Shown: positions 20,310 to 33,400 of the stretch, one piece after another | Layout of the letters: each line of letters starts with the position of its first letter | How positions within the stretch are numbered: position 1 is the first letter of the stretch | Assembly: GCA_964036045.1 (NCBI GenBank) | Contig: OZ038381.1 | Coordinates: 67,332,242-67,396,241, forward strand | From: Eutreptiella sp. 'Long Island Sound 2002' | Lineage: Eukaryota; Euglenozoa; Euglenophyceae; Eutreptiales; Eutreptiaceae | Length of the DNA: 64,000 bases | Direction: 5' to 3' | Position numbers and translations under genes: made by a program | Notes under the pieces: generated by a model | Told to the model about the DNA's origin: nothing | The model's database searches: none | Seen by the model: only the letters and a program-made list of their open reading frames with translations

Positions 20310-22880
20310 TCCCCTGCTATTGCCAAAAGAATCGACTGCCATCCAGAGGAAGTGAGGTTTGAGGATCCAGATTATGCACGCCTCAAAGAGAGCACAGCCG
20401 AGACAGCAAAGGGCGATTTCCATCACGCTCCAAGAGTAGAGAGCGACCCACGAGGGCCTAAGAAGCACTTTCGAAGACCTCGTGCCGGACGTCCTCAAGG
20501 AGATTTCCGCTCCACCAACAGTATGGACAAACGCGAAGAAAATTCGACACTCCGGAGGTGTCAACGTAGAGAGAACCGAACCTGAACATGCAACTCTGTT
20601 CACGGTTCGAGGGTGCCCTTCTGGGCGTCGGGACGACTCTTCAAAGTGAGGAGTGCATGTGTTAGTGAACTGTTGAGCGGTGAGGGACTTCATGTCAATG
20701 CAAACAGCAAAGAGGCCGCGACGTCCCCTATACAAACTCACACACGCAGGACAGGTCATGACTGCCGGAGGTGTTCAAGTCGAAGTCCGATACCACACGA
20801 GAGCTTATGTTCGAGTTGGAGCATTCGTATTTCGACACCACTCTGCCGGAGACTCTGCCGGATGTGGTGCTTGGATTACAATGGCTTCCAAGCTCTATTG
20901 CGACTGTCAACTGAGGGGACGGGATGCAGACATACGACACGGATCAACTTCGTACCGATCGTCCTTGAATGGATCCAGGGATTCCACTCAGTAACAGTTC
21001 CCAGCAACTTGGAAGTTGGACCTCCTTTCCACACTTTCATCCAGTACCTCGAAAGTTGGCCCGGCCGGAAGCCCTACACCGTCTGCCAAAAAGGACACTG
21101 AACTAGGTTCGTCGACAAATGCCAAGAATGATGCCGACACCCTCGATGATTTCGACATCGACGATGGTATCACCCTTGAGTAGTGCAGCGACATGCAAAT
21201 CGAGTACATCTCGTTGCCGAAGCTCAAGTCGGAGATCCGTCTAGCTGATCTTACTGGTGACCAAGTATTTCTGTGCTGCATGCCTCAACCCGCAGTGCCG
21301 GTTGACGGAATGCACAGCATGCGAGATAGGAGCGACCGTGCTGGACGTGACAGAATTCGACACAAACGGCCTATTCAAATACAGAAATGGGCGGGTTGTT
21401 ACGACCCGAAACGAGCCTAGTTCCGAGAATTGCATCCGCATCGACCTGGAGGAGATCATCGAATACGCCTCGACATTGAAGACAACCCTCCGTGGGAACA
21501 CCCTTATAAGATGGACCCAAGCCAAATCGATGAGCTTCGACGTCAACTGGACAAGCTACATCCAACGGGCCGAATTCGACCATCCTCAAGCCCATACGGA
21601 GCAAGTTGCCTGCTCGTGCGAAAAGCAAATGGTAAGTGGCGTATGTGTGTCAACTACTGAGCTTTGAACACCCGAACCGTTCGAGATCAATACCCTTTAC
21701 CTTCCATCCAAACCATATTGAGCACGCTGGGGGGCACTACGGTCTTTTCCAAAAACAACCTTGTGAGCGGGTTCCACCAGATTCGAATCCAGACAAAGAT
21801 ATCGAGAAAACTGCCTTCAACACGCAGTTTCGGGCCTTCGAATGGGTCGTCATGCCCTTCGGCCTCTGCAATGCACCACCGACGTTCCAGCGCGTCGTCA
21901 ATGACGCTCTTGGAGATCATTTGGGGACTTTCGTGTGGGGGTATATCGGCAACATCCTCATCTTCTCCAAAAATGCCGAGGAGCATGAACAACACCTCAA
22001 TTTCGTACACAAGTTATTGCAACGACACGAGTTGTTTACCTGCTTCGACAAGTCTATGATCTTCCAGCCAGGAGTTTCCGTTTGCGGATACATCAGAAAG
22101 ATGGAGTACACATGGACCCTGAGAAGATCAATGTCATCCGAGGTTGGCCTACTCCGACCACCGTCCATGAAGTTCGACAGTTTTTCGGTCTCTGTGGATT
22201 TTACCAACAGTTTGTCGAAGGATTTCAGGCTGTAACAGCTCCTCTCACTGCTATGTGCAAGGCGGACTTCGAATGGAGGTGGACAGCCGTGCATTAAGCT
22301 GCCTTCGACAAGCTGAAGCAAGCGATGATCAGTGCAGCACATCTGAGTGCTATCGACCCCAAACAGCCGTACCATCTGTACACGGATGCTTCGAAGGGTT
22401 GCCTAGGGGCAAAACAATGTGCACATCGGAAGTATAAGGGACATCTTCGACCCATTGCCTTTATGTCGCTGAAGATGCAATGTGCTGATACTCGATACCC
22501 AACCCGAGAACAGGAGCTGTTGGCTATTGTACTAGCTGTGAAGCGAAGGTTGCATCTCCTTCAAGGACGACAGCAAGTGCATGTACATACCCACCACAAA
22601 AGCTTTCGATATCTGAAAACGTGTCTTCAACCGTTGGCACCACGACAGGCGCGTTGGTCCCAGTTCCTCAGAGAGTACAACCTCACGTTGTGGTATGTGC
22701 CGGGTCTGGAGAATCCAGCAGCAGACGCGTGTTCCGGTCTGACACCGAGACAATTCATCGACATTGAGAATATTATACATACACGGCCTTTTGTGGTACC
22801 ATTGGTCGAGAACTGGGTTTCACCTGAAGGACAACCTGTTGAAGACGTTTTGCATGTGCTCGAAGATTTGTTCTCTTAGC
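20310..22880 (+). pseudogene. Ty3/gypsy-type pol remnant (protease, reverse transcriptase, RNase H)
   Basis: A Ty3-like order is visible on the plus strand. The protease end reads DVVLGLQWLPS near 20,865-20,895. The RT begins near 21,480 with SSPYGASCLLVRKANGKWR and continues through YPLPSIQTILSTLGGTTVFS and VVMPFGLCNAPPTFQ (near 21,850). Motif C is YIGNILIFSK where the family has YVDDILIFSK. A connection (FFGLCGFYQQFVEGF) and RNase H (YHLYTDASKG near 22,370) follow to about 22,880. Decay is clear: the conserved YRALN has become Y-stop-ALN at 21,658, a shift occurs near 21,800, another stop lies at 22,295, and VHTDHKSL has become VHTHHKSF. No integrase and no LTRs are seen. 20,310-20,585 has an open frame rich in charged residues that may be the gag end, but this is weak. 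Confidence 0.85.
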
Positions 22881-23156
22881 CAACCCAAACTGCACCCTAT
22901 TTTGCGCATTAAACACGCAGAAAAGGACTGGTTTACAACACAGCAAAAAAACTATTTTTTGGGATATTTGATGACGGTGTTTTTGGACAATGTGAAGGAA
23001 ATTGTTTTTTGGGCATTATGCAAAACCCGTGTTACCAGATGGGGGGATTTTATATTTTACGGTGCTCTGGGTGCGCGAGGCCTTGCGCACTCAACATATT
23101 TGAAGTGGAGTTTGACAAGGAACCATACCAACAGCATTAACTGGAGGTATATTTTA
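22881..23156. other. AT-rich spacer with a 20-bp near-palindrome
   Basis: No gene. GTGCGCGAGGCCTTGCGCAC at 23,071-23,090 is a near-perfect palindrome related to motifs at 59,902, 60,071 and 63,505. Confidence 0.4.
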
Positions 23157-23358
23157 CTGTTGTTTAAGGCGTCAAGGCGCTCACCGAATGTACCTCGTCA
23201 TCAGATGGATGGGTCGCAGGTTGCACACGAGCGTCAGCACAACAAAGCGGCCACAACCATTGGTCTCTGGAGCACATCGTGCAGCATAGTGCGTGTGAGT
23301 GCAGCGGCACAAGACATCACTCTTAGCCCTATTATTACTCTTCGATTAGTTTCTGCTC
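23157..23358. repeat. Left copy of a 202-bp direct repeat (LTR-like)
   Basis: Matches 59,482-59,684 in the same orientation with few mismatches, starting at CTGTTGTYTAAGGCGTC and ending at TTCGATTAGTTTCTGCTC. The two copies lie outside the two halves of the minus-strand RT element, as LTRs or pseudo-LTRs would. They could instead be two copies of an unrelated short repeat. Confidence 0.55.
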
Positions 23359-23439
23359 CAGCTCTGGTCCCCATTGTTCCACTGTGACGTCCATACCTGT
23401 GATTTTCTTGACCGCCAATTGCACCTGCGCTGCCCTCCT

Positions 23440-25303
23440 ATTCACTGCCTCCTCCCATGTGGGCGCCTCGTTTTACTACGCCTCACAATGATGTGTGTTA
23501 AAACATTATCACGGTATCGTACATGGGGGGTTCCTGGAATGGGCTTGGCAAGCTCCAATTCACGCATCACCAGCGTCAGGCATGCCAGCTGGGCAGATGC
23601 TGAGCCCCGAATGGGCACTCCTGCCACTTGGCTCAGGATACTTGAAAAGAAAAACAAATTTCGTGTTCCACTCCAGATCAAACTGTACAAATTGGAACAT
23701 ATCTGCTGTGTTCAGTTCCCAGAAGCTGCACGTATTGCCAATGTCACATGTATCTGCCTTCCTGCCCCTCCCTTTGGTGATCCAGAAACGAATCGGGCCT
23801 CTGGTGGACTTCGCTTCCTGTGTGCGTCGCACCACTTCCCTCAGAGCAGGCAAAATTGCTTGGCGTGGGATACGTGGAAACATTTTCACCAAATCTAACT
23901 CTAACCAGAAAGCCTTCTCCCCTTTCCGAGGCGCACTGCAGGACTGCTTCCATCTGGCAAGGACATGGAGCAAGTCCTTCATAGATAGTAACTCACAAGG
24001 TTGCAGCACGCTGACAACTAAACGCCAGGAAGAGGTCACGACTCAGCCCATGATTTTATTTGGCTTTTTGAACGGGTGTGCGGCCTGTGTCAAAACCTCA
24101 CGTGCATTCAGCCATCCCTCCTCTTCCTGTGATTTCCACTTTACTAATAACTGGCACCCAGGCGCACGCAACACAAAACTCTGTTGCTGTGTCTGTGTTG
24201 GGGGCTTCAGGTGACTGCAGGACAGATGTTGCCCCTGTGCGCCCTTCCGACGCTTCAGACCGGCAGTTAAGGCAAGGTCCTGAAGAGAGTCCAGACCTTT
24301 TCGCTTCTTGGTTCGCCGTTTGTGTGTCATCAGCTTTGAGTTCGCGTTTTATACTGCTTGCTGCCAAATGGCACGGTAATGAGCCGAGGTACCACGCAGA
24401 TGTGGAGTGGTCGAGGTACCTATCATGTGCGTCTGCGACCAGCTGTGTGTACAGTGCCTCATGTGCGTCGTCTGTGGTCATGTAGGTGCTGTGTATGGAG
24501 TATCGATGAGGTGCACGGATAAAATGCTTACTGTACAGGCTGCAGATCAGGACTCTGCAGGCGCCCCATAAGCAGCTGACAGCTTTATCAAAGGGGCCGC
24601 AGACCCAGTCCTGTGGCAGTCTACGTCTCACATCCTTCAGTGTGTTTTCACTATACTGTTTGGGGTACGTGTCACGTAGCCCCTTCACATGTGTCTGTAT
24701 GGCACGCATGCAGTTCAGCAACAGGTCCTCCCTTTCCATTGGGGACAGTCCCGGTATGCCACACAGGGTGCGGCGCATCGGTTTTTCGCAGTAGGCCCCC
24801 ACAGTCTTCTGTGGCGTCCGGGTCCTGCCCAATCCAGTCGATGGTGGTGTCGAACATCCGCTCATCAATAATTTGGTCTTCTGGAAGTACCTCGACATCA
24901 TTTTTATCACGGGTCTGCAGAGTGCAACGTGTGAGGTACATACGCCGTTCCTTCGTCATTCTGATTGATGACCAGCACAGGCTCAGTCTCCTTGGCCTTT
25001 CGGAACCCGCCCATCAGGATTCTTCTCGCCACGAGGTCCAAAACTCCGATACCTTGCCACGTGGGCTTCTCAGGCATGTCCTTCAGTTTGCCCTCTGCAA
25101 CCAGGGAGCTAACGTTCCCAGACACCTTCTGCACGTCGTCTGTATTCTTCTTCAGCCGCGTCTCGATGTCATTGAGCTTTTTGTCGTATCTATTAACACG
25201 GCGTTTCATTTCTGCCAGCTCAGAGTTGTCCTCATGCTCCACACGGCGTCGTTTCATGTCGCCACCCGTCATCTCCGGATCGGTCTCCATGTCAGTTGCA
25301 GCC
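23440..25303 (-). pseudogene. Low-GC RT element, 3' half: linker and reverse transcriptase (broken)
   Basis: Read on the minus strand, the part from 25,303 to 24,098 continues the protein that starts in the right half at 59,035. It contains a charged coiled-coil-like stretch and a Cys/His-containing linker. From 24,039 to 23,560 it has the RT motif A-like segment FWLELDLVKMFPRIPR (near 23,870-23,915). After a frameshift near 23,640, the 23,690-23,442 piece has motif B-like GVPIRGSASAQLA and a motif C-like RYRDN in place of xxDD (near 23,500). A one-base insertion near 24,937 shifts the frame relative to the right copy. The family is not assigned; the motif spacing is not that of the LINEs or the Ty3 remnant here. 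The element is interrupted at 25,303 by E3. Confidence 0.6.
24701..25302. repeat. Left copy of the 602-bp duplication flanking LINE E3
   Basis: Base-by-base comparison with 58,177-58,776 shows roughly 30 differences, about 95% identity. The left copy ends exactly at the 5' end of E3; the right copy starts exactly after the (ACCT)4 tail of E3. This is target-site-duplication geometry, but much longer than the usual LINE duplication of about 7-20 bp. Confidence 0.75.
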
Positions 25304-26752
25304 ATCCACACCATAGACCTTGTCCGGGCCTCCATCACCGTAGTATACGTCACCCTCCCCCAAATGCGGGTCCTGCACCACAGCAGGGGCACACCACAGC
25401 CCCTTTCTACAGCTTCTCGAATGGCCTCAATACCGCCTCTTCCACCAGTACCTCACGCAGACGGCACGAGCAGCGGGACACACTCTGCCGGGAAGCAAAG
25501 ACATGCACACAGCCTACCGAGAATTCACAAAGCAACACCCCCGACCCATCCCAGCGACACCGCCCTACGCACCCACCGACTCGAAACACGAACCCGTCCC
25601 CCCTGTGACGGGCCCAGTCCCTCCACTAACCCTACCACTGGCCCCGAATGAAGCCAAACCCACGCAGACCACCGTCATCCACCAGGGGGCAAAATGGCGC
25701 ATACCGAAACACCACATGACCGCCCGAGACCTACCACGGGTCCCCCATGACTCCCAGAGCATGCCACGCACATGTTGGACCTGTGACCCCGAGGCACCAA
25801 CCACACCATGGCCCGTACTACACCTCATAGCACGCGGCCACACCCACCAGACAACCCACCTACCACCACAGGCCTAAGCATGGGTAGCCCCATGGTTCCA
25901 CCGCACCGACACTAATCCCACGGTAGCATGGAACCCCGACCACGGCCCAAATGGCTCTTCAGCACTACACCCACATGGCCCCGCCCCGACCCGGCAGGGG
26001 TCGCCATCCGTTACAGCATGTACGAGCCAGGCAGAACAGGCAAGAACGAGCACCCCTACTATCCGCTCCACCACTCCTGCCACACACCGGAGCACCGAAC
26101 ACAAACCGTCACATGCCACGACCTAAACCCAGACACAGCCTACATCCTCCACTACATCTACTCCTACCTCACACAAGGACAGCCGGAGCAGGGAGTCATA
26201 GCCCTGTCCCCCCAAGCGAAACACATCATCTCCAAAGGAATAGGGGTATATGCCACCCCCATCCTGCAGCCCACAACCCCAGTAGCCCACCTCACCACGG
26301 GCCTCGCCATATACGCCTACCTGCCCATGAACCCATGCCGCCTCCCACAACCATCACCGGCGGACCGGCTCTTCTTCACCGACGCCTCAGGCGAATCCGC
26401 CCTCACGCCCATCACCAGGAGGGGCCACCCTGCAGCTAACCCACACCAGGGGACACTACCACATGGACCACCACACAGGCGACACAAACTATGGGGCCTC
26501 CTCCCACGGGGAGCTAGGGGCCATCGCCGACGCCATCACCGAGATCGCGGCCCACCTACCCGCCCACTCCCTGCACATCGTCCGGGTCTGGTTCGTGGTA
26601 GACGCCACTGTCGACACACACCTGCTCCTCCGCATAGCAAGGCAACCACTTCACAAAGCCACCGCGACGAGCCTCGACACCCAGGCACTGCTGCTCTGGA
26701 AAGCCCTTCGCAGCCTTCCCCCCTACGTCGAACTCCACATCGTGAAACAAGA
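25303..26752 (+). pseudogene. E3 left part: 5'-truncated ORF B remnant (RT-RNase H connection)
   Basis: Near-identical to E2 41,571-43,021 but interrupted, for example TAA near 25,875 where E2 has TAC, and small indels near 25,390 and 26,405. It encodes the start of the RNase H domain (FFTDASGE near 26,365; FVVDATVDTHLLL near 26,592). The left end is an abrupt junction with the low-GC element, typical of LINE 5' truncation. The right end is not a natural end: E2 was inserted here, and the sequence resumes at 50,847. Total E3 length without E2 is about 8.8 kb, matching the 9.3 kb from the same point to the 3' end of E2. Confidence 0.85.
26740..26752. repeat. Left 13-bp target-site duplication of E2
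   Basis: TCGTGAAACAAGA, repeated exactly at 50,834-50,846. The uninterrupted family sequence at 43,009-43,021 contains the same 13 bases once, continuing directly into GTCCCACAG, which proves a nested insertion. Confidence 0.9.
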
Positions 26753-27240
26753 CACACCGAAGCCGCAAGATGCACGAAGACGGAGACGAGACAAAAGAAA
26801 GTCATGGTATGCAACCCCATCCCCGCCCCACCCACAAACAAACACACGCTTTCTCTATAGGGGACGGCAACAAGAAGCGGCACAAGGTACAACAAGTATG
26901 TTGAAAAAAAAAAAAAAACACGAAACCGCCATCCACGCCCTCTCTATAGGGGAAACGCAATGCGGAGAGGTATGTTATCGAAGACGCAGCGAGAAAAAAA
27001 AAAAAAAGACGAGGGAGGAGACACAAACCACAACACGCAAAAAAAAAACAAAGACAAAAAACAAAAAGGACCTGCGCACGCTCTTTCTCAACAGGGGAAG
27101 AAAACATGATGGGACGAAAGGACAGGTACGTACTACGCATCACACATGCCACGCATCTCTGCTACGCATCTACAGGACCTCTTCTTCTGCCTTTTGAAAC
27201 ATGCCGACGACCGACGACGAGAACCAGCCAAGGTATGACA
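26753..27240 (+). other. E2 5' end with three A-tracts
   Basis: Contains A runs of 14-17 bases at about 26,904 and 26,995, plus a third A-rich cluster from about 27,040. Each lies near a short related segment (CTCTATAGGGG near 26,853 and 26,941; CTTTCTCAACAGGGG near 27,082). The arrangement looks like three imperfect copies of about 90-130 bp, perhaps a promoter/5' UTR repeat (inference). No gene. Confidence 0.4.
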
Positions 27241-27435
27241 CACCCCACCCCACCAACCACACACCGCGAGCACACGCACGCGCACGCACGACAGCCACAC
27301 CGAGCGCGACCCCCCCCCCCCCACGCCACCCACACCAACACGAAGGGCCACGCAGCGCACACACACACACCAGGGCCAAGGGGAAGGGCACCCGGAAGAC
27401 ACACCCACCGCAACACCACACCACACCACCACCGG
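27241..27435 (+). other. CAC/ACAC-rich lead-in to minisatellite
   Basis: Simple CAC-rich sequence without a credible ORF; grades into the minisatellite. Confidence 0.4.
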
Positions 27436-29680
27436 CAGCGAAACCCAGCCAGGAGTGGCGGGGAGTAGCACACAGGAACCTCCGCCAGGAGTGGCGAGGG
27501 ACCAACCACACCAGCCACAAACCCACCACACACGCCACCGCCGCACGCCACACGCCGCACACCACACACCGCACACCACGCACCACCGCCGACAGCGAAA
27601 CCCAGCCAGGAGTGGCGAGAGACCAACAACCAACACACCACCGCCACACACCACACACCACCGCCGCCAGCGGACCCCAGCCAGGAGTGGCGGGGACCGC
27701 CCACCACCACCGGCAGCGAAACCCAACCAGGAGTGGCGGGGAGTAGCACACAGGAACCTCCGCCAGGAGTGGCGAGGGACCAACAACCAACACACCACCG
27801 CCACACACCACACACCACCGCCGCCAGCGGACCCCAGCCAGGAGTGGTGGGGACCGCCCACCACCACCGGCAGCGAAACCCAGCCAGGAGTGGCGGGGAG
27901 TAGCACACAGGAACCTCCGCCAGGAGTGGCGAGAGACCAACCACACCAGCCACAAACCCACCACACACGCCACCGCCGCACGCCACACGCCGCACACCAC
28001 ACACCGCACACCACGCACCACCGCCGGCAGCGGAACCCAGCCAGGAGTGGCGGGGAGTAGCACACAGGAACCTCCGCCAGGAGTGGCGAGGGATCAACAA
28101 CCAACACACCACCGCCACACACCACACACCACCGCCGCCAGCGGACCCCAGCCAGGAGTGGCGGGGACCGCCCACCACCACCGGCAGCGAAACCCAGCCA
28201 GGAGTGGCGGGGAGTAGCACACAGGAACCTCCGCCAGGAGTGGCGAGGGACCAACCACACCAGCCACAAACCCACCACACACGCCACCGCCGCACGCCAC
28301 ACGCCGCACACCACACACCGCACACCACGCACCACCGCCGGCAGCGAAACCCAGCCAGGAGTGGCGGGGAGTAGCACACAGGAACCTCCGCCAGGAGTGG
28401 CGAGGGACCAACAACCAACACACCACCGCCACACACCACACACCACCGCCGCCAGCGGACCCCAGCCAGGAGTGGCGGGGACCGCCCACCACCACCGGCA
28501 GCGAAACCCAGCCAGGAGTGGCGGGGAGTAGCACACAGGAACCTCCGCCAGGAGTGGCGAGGGACCAACAACCAACACACCACCGCCACACACCACACAC
28601 CACCGCCGCCAGCGGACCCCAGCCAGGAGTGGCGGGGACCGCCCACCACCACCAGCAGCGAAACCCAGCCAGGAGTGGCGGGGAGTAGCACACAGGAACC
28701 TCCGCCAGGAGTGGCGAGGGACCAACCACACCAGCCACAAACCAACCACACACGCCACCGCCGCACGCCACACGCCGCACACCACACACCGCACACCACG
28801 CACCACCGCCGGCAGCGAAACCCAGCCAGGAGTGGCGGGGAGTAGCACACAGGAACCTCCGCCAGGAGTGGCGAGGGACCAACAACCAACACACCACCGC
28901 CACACACCACACACCACCGCCGCCAGCGGACCCCAGCCAGGAGTGGCGGGGACCGCCCACCACCACCGGCAGCGAAACCCAGCCAGGAGTGGCGGGGAGT
29001 AGCACACAGGAACCTCCGCCAGGAGTGGCGAGGGACCAACAACCAACACACCACCGCCACACACCACACACCACCGCCGCCAGCAGACCCCAGCCAGGAG
29101 TGGCGGGGACCGCCCACCACCACCGGCAGCGAAACCCAGCCAGGAGTGGCGGGGAGTAGCACACAGGAACCTCCGCCAGGAGTGGCGAGGGACCAACCAC
29201 ACCAGCCACAAACCCACCACACAGGCCACCGCCGCACGCCACACGCCGCACACCACACACCGCACACCACGCACCACCGCCGGCAGCGAAACCCAGCCAG
29301 GAGTGGCGGGGAGTAGCACACAGGAACCTCCGCCAGGAGTGGCGAGGGACCAACAACCAACACACCACCGCCACACACCACACACCACCGCCGCCAGCGG
29401 ACCCCAGCCAGGAGTGGCGGGGACCGCCCACCACCACCGGCAGCGAAACCCAGCCAGGAGTGGCGGGGAGTAGCACACAGGAACCTCCGCCAGGAGTGGC
29501 GAGGGACCAACAACCAACACACCACCGCCACACACCACACACCACCGCCGCCAGCGGACCCCAGCCAGGAGTGGCGGGGACCGCCCACCACCACCGGCAG
29601 CGAAACCCAGCCAGGAGTGGCGGGGAGTAGCACACAGGAACCTCCGCCAGGAGTGGCGAGGGACCAACCACACCACACAC
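27436..29680. repeat. Minisatellite with higher-order structure in E2 5' region
   Basis: A CCAGGAGTGGCG core recurs more than 30 times. Two classes of unit alternate: one containing CCAACAACCAACACACCACC and one containing CAACCACACCAGCCACAAAC. The second class recurs at about 27,505, 27,940, 28,248, 28,722 and 29,188, a higher-order period of roughly 310-475 bp. Units are nearly identical, suggesting recent homogenisation. Because the unit has no stop in some frames, long spurious minus-strand ORFs run through it. Confidence 0.9.
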
Positions 29681-30400
29681 CACCCACAACCCCGCCAACA
29701 CACCACCACCGCACACCACACACCACACACCACGCACCACCACCGCAGGACCAGAGGAGGGGGCGACACGCCCGCAAGCAACACAGCCAGGAACAGCGAA
29801 CACCCCCCCCCCCCACCACCACCACCCCACCCCGGAGAGACGGGACACCAACCACCGCAAACCGCACAGCGAAAAGGGGGGCGGGACGAAAAGGGCCCAC
29901 GGGGGGCGCCGGCGAGGGACCCAACCTCAGGGGTTTGGGGGCCCCCCCGGTGACCGTATCGGCCCCACCTGAGCACACGCAATAAGGTGGGATACGCCAC
30001 GGACCGTTGGTCAGCGGCCCGCGGTGGCACCGGCCTGGGGGGGTGACCAATGGGCCTGACCAAGAGCACTCCCCACGGCACGTACTGCGGTTCGGGCCCA
30101 GCGAGGGGCTGCGGGTAGGGCACACCGTCCATCGGGGCAGGCAAGAGACGCGCCTGTCCCGCGAGGACTCCCCAGCGACCCACAGTGTACCCGACCCCGG
30201 TGTGGGGAACGGCTGGAGTACCTGGCTACGGAACAGGTCCATGGACGGCATCCGTACAACAGAGTTACACCCTGACGGGGAGTGCAAGCACCGGCTCCCC
30301 CACGGGGAAACACCAGGGGAAGGGACCCGAGCCGGCGACAAGGACCCCCCCCCCACACACCACAGCCGGGAAGGCCCGGGCACGACACCGCCCCAAGCGA
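29681..30400 (+). other. Balanced-composition block in E2 5' region
   Basis: Between minisatellite and ACC-rich repeats, 29,860-30,330 has near-balanced, non-repetitive composition with many short complementary G/C blocks (GGTGGGATACGCCACGG near 29,985). No ORF with recognisable motifs. It may be a structured RNA or promoter within the 5' UTR (inference). Confidence 0.35.
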
Positions 30401-33400
30401 CACGGAAAAGAGACAGAAGGAGGAGGGCACACGCAAAGGGGACAGCAAGGGGACGCACCACCAACAGACCCCAGCCAAGGGGGGCGGGGAACCACACAGC
30501 CGAGACAGGGGGGGGGGGCACAACACACAGCCCCCACACCAAACAGGGCCGCCAAACCACGCCCGCAAAGGCGAGGGCAGGCGCCCCAACGCACCACCAA
30601 CACACCGCACACACGCCCGAGCGTGCACACAACACACACCCCCACAACCGCCACCGATACGAGCCCCACAAGCGCACACCACACACCAAAGCACAGGCGC
30701 CGCCCGCACCACACACGCAACACACACAAACCCAAACAACAGGAACCCAGCAACCCGCCAGGGGGACTGCAGGGCCGCCACAAGCCGCTAGGACGCAAAG
30801 CAGGACCCAGCAAGCCCGCAGCCAGGAGTGGCGAACGGCCACACCCAGTAACACCCGAACGGCCACGCCCAACACCAGGACCAGGCACTACGACACCCAC
30901 ACCAGCACCGCCACCAACGCCCAAACCGGACGCCACGACACCCTCACCAGCGGACACACCCGAAACCAGCAGAAGCACCATCGGCAACACCAGCGACCCC
31001 AGCACCCACCAACAACAAACCAACACAAAAAGCCACCCAACACTGCCCAACGACCGCACCCAACCGATCCGGTCCCCCACCGGCTCGCACCCAGAACCAC
31101 CGCCACCGACATCCACGCCATCGGAAACACCAACACCGCCAAAAATCAAGCCAGCACAACACCCTCACCAACACCGTCACCACCGGCACCAACGCCTACG
31201 ACACCTACGCATGCCACCGCCGGTTCCAGCACCTACATCACCCAAGCCAACGGCATCAAGCACACCATCGCCGGCAACACCCCACCATCAGCGTCGCCAC
31301 CAGCAACCTCTGCCACCGGAGGACACCGAAACCGCCACAGCCACCGCCACCGACACAGGTGAGCCAACAAACCACCAAGCCCCGGCCAGGGGAAGCGAGG
31401 GCACGCGCCCGGAACCACCATGCAATCCCCGGCGACACCCACACCACCGGCGCCGCCAACACCACCCTCACCCACGACACCACCCGGAGCAACACCTACG
31501 CCACCTACACCAACAGCAGCACCAGCAGACCACACCACCTACTGCACACCCCCCCAGACAGAGCCACAGAAACCGACCACCGCCCTGAACGCAAGCCGCG
31601 GACCACCCACACACAGACCCACGCCAACCACCACCAGCATCGGCAGCGTCCGAGACGCCGAGAACCATAGAGACACCCACAACGACCTCACCACCGGCAT
31701 CACCGACACCGACACCGGCAATACGGCCTCAGCACCGACAAACCAGAGCGTCAACGGCAATCGCCACGGCAACACCGCCCGGTACGACACCATTGGCATC
31801 AACAACACCAAGGGAGCCAACACACAGGCCAGCGACACCCATGGGTACCTCCACCAGGAGTGGCGAGGTCCCACCCCCGCCGTCAGAACACCACCATCCA
31901 CCAGGGCAACATCCGCAGCGCCCACATCGGCCGCAGCTCCACCGGCGGCGCCCTCGCCAACACCGTCACCAACACCGCGACGGCCAGCCACGAGTGGCAC
32001 GCCCGGAACCGCCGACCACCCAAACACAGGCCGCGCCCAGCACCAACACCAACAACGCCCACGCCAACAGACCACCACAACACACGCCAACCGGCAAGTA
32101 ACACATAAGGCACCCTCGCCTTCGGCAACACCAACGCCACCAACACCCACGGCACTATCCACACCACCACCAACCCCACCAACGACGGGCCGAGGTGCCG
32201 TCACCTACAACGCCCCCAACACCACCACCACGGCCCCGCCACCTGGGGCAACCCCACCAACGGCGTCACCAAGGACGCCAGCACGGCTAGCGAACAAACG
32301 CCACCGAGCCCTCAGCCAGGAGAGGCGAACGCCCGCACCCAGCAACACCCGAACGGCCACGCCCAGACCCAGGGCCAGGAACTGCGACACCCGCACCGCC
32401 GCCAGCACCCAAACCGAGCACCACAGCACCCTCACCAACGGGGACGCCCGGAACCAACAACGGACAAACAGCGGCCAAGTTACACCCAAGGCGTTCCAAC
32501 CGCGCCACCCACCGGCCCGCACCCAGAACCACCACCAGCACCAGCAACAGCCACTGACAACCCACACACAGACCCACACCAACCACCAGCAGCATCAACA
32601 ACATCAGCGACACCGTGAACCATAGCAGCGCCCGCAACGACCTCACCACCGGCACCACCGACGGCGCCACTGGCAGTGCGACCTCACCGACAGCAACCCG
32701 GAGCATCCCCCATCCCGCGTCCCGGTGAGACACCATCGGCAGCAAGGACACCGAGGGGGCCAAGGCCAACCCACCAGCCAACGACGCACGTGGGAACCTC
32801 CGCCAGGAGTGGCGAGGTCCCCCCTCCGCCGTCAGAACACCGCCAGGGCAGCACTTACAACACCCTACAACGCCAACACACACAGCTCCCCCGGCAGCAC
32901 CCCCATCAACGCCAACACCGGCACCACCGACAGCGGCAACACGGCGACACCACCACCCAACCGCAGCAAGGTCACCCTAAACCGCAACCGCAGCAACACC
33001 TGTCACTACGGACCCACGGACAGCCGACACCACCTGGACCACAGACCGGCCAAACACCAGCCACGAATGGCACGCCCGGAACCACCGAACACCAGCACAC
33101 AGGCCACCGGACCACCGCGAGACACACCACCGCCCCTAACACCCCTAACACCACCACCACGACCCCGGCACAGAGTAACACCTAGGGCGCCCCCATCGAC
33201 GACACCACCCAGAACACCACCACGGCTGGCGAACAAACGCCACCAGCGCAGCCCACCAGGCCCCCAACCAAGGGTAGAAACAACAACGCCACACGCCATC
33301 GCACCCACCGCATTGAAATCACCTGGAGCAACGTCAACATCAACCAGGGGTCCCCACCACCCACCCAAGCAGCACAAAACACCACAGCAACACCACCACA

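Noticed and set aside
27436-29680. CRISPR array
   Set aside because: Repeats lack unique equal-length spacers, contain higher-order units, and the context is a eukaryotic LINE.
27133-30875. Two minus-strand ORFs of over 1,000 codons across the minisatellite
   Set aside because: They consist of repeated peptides from the tandem units, exist in two overlapping frames, have no recognisable domain, and arise because the unit lacks stops.
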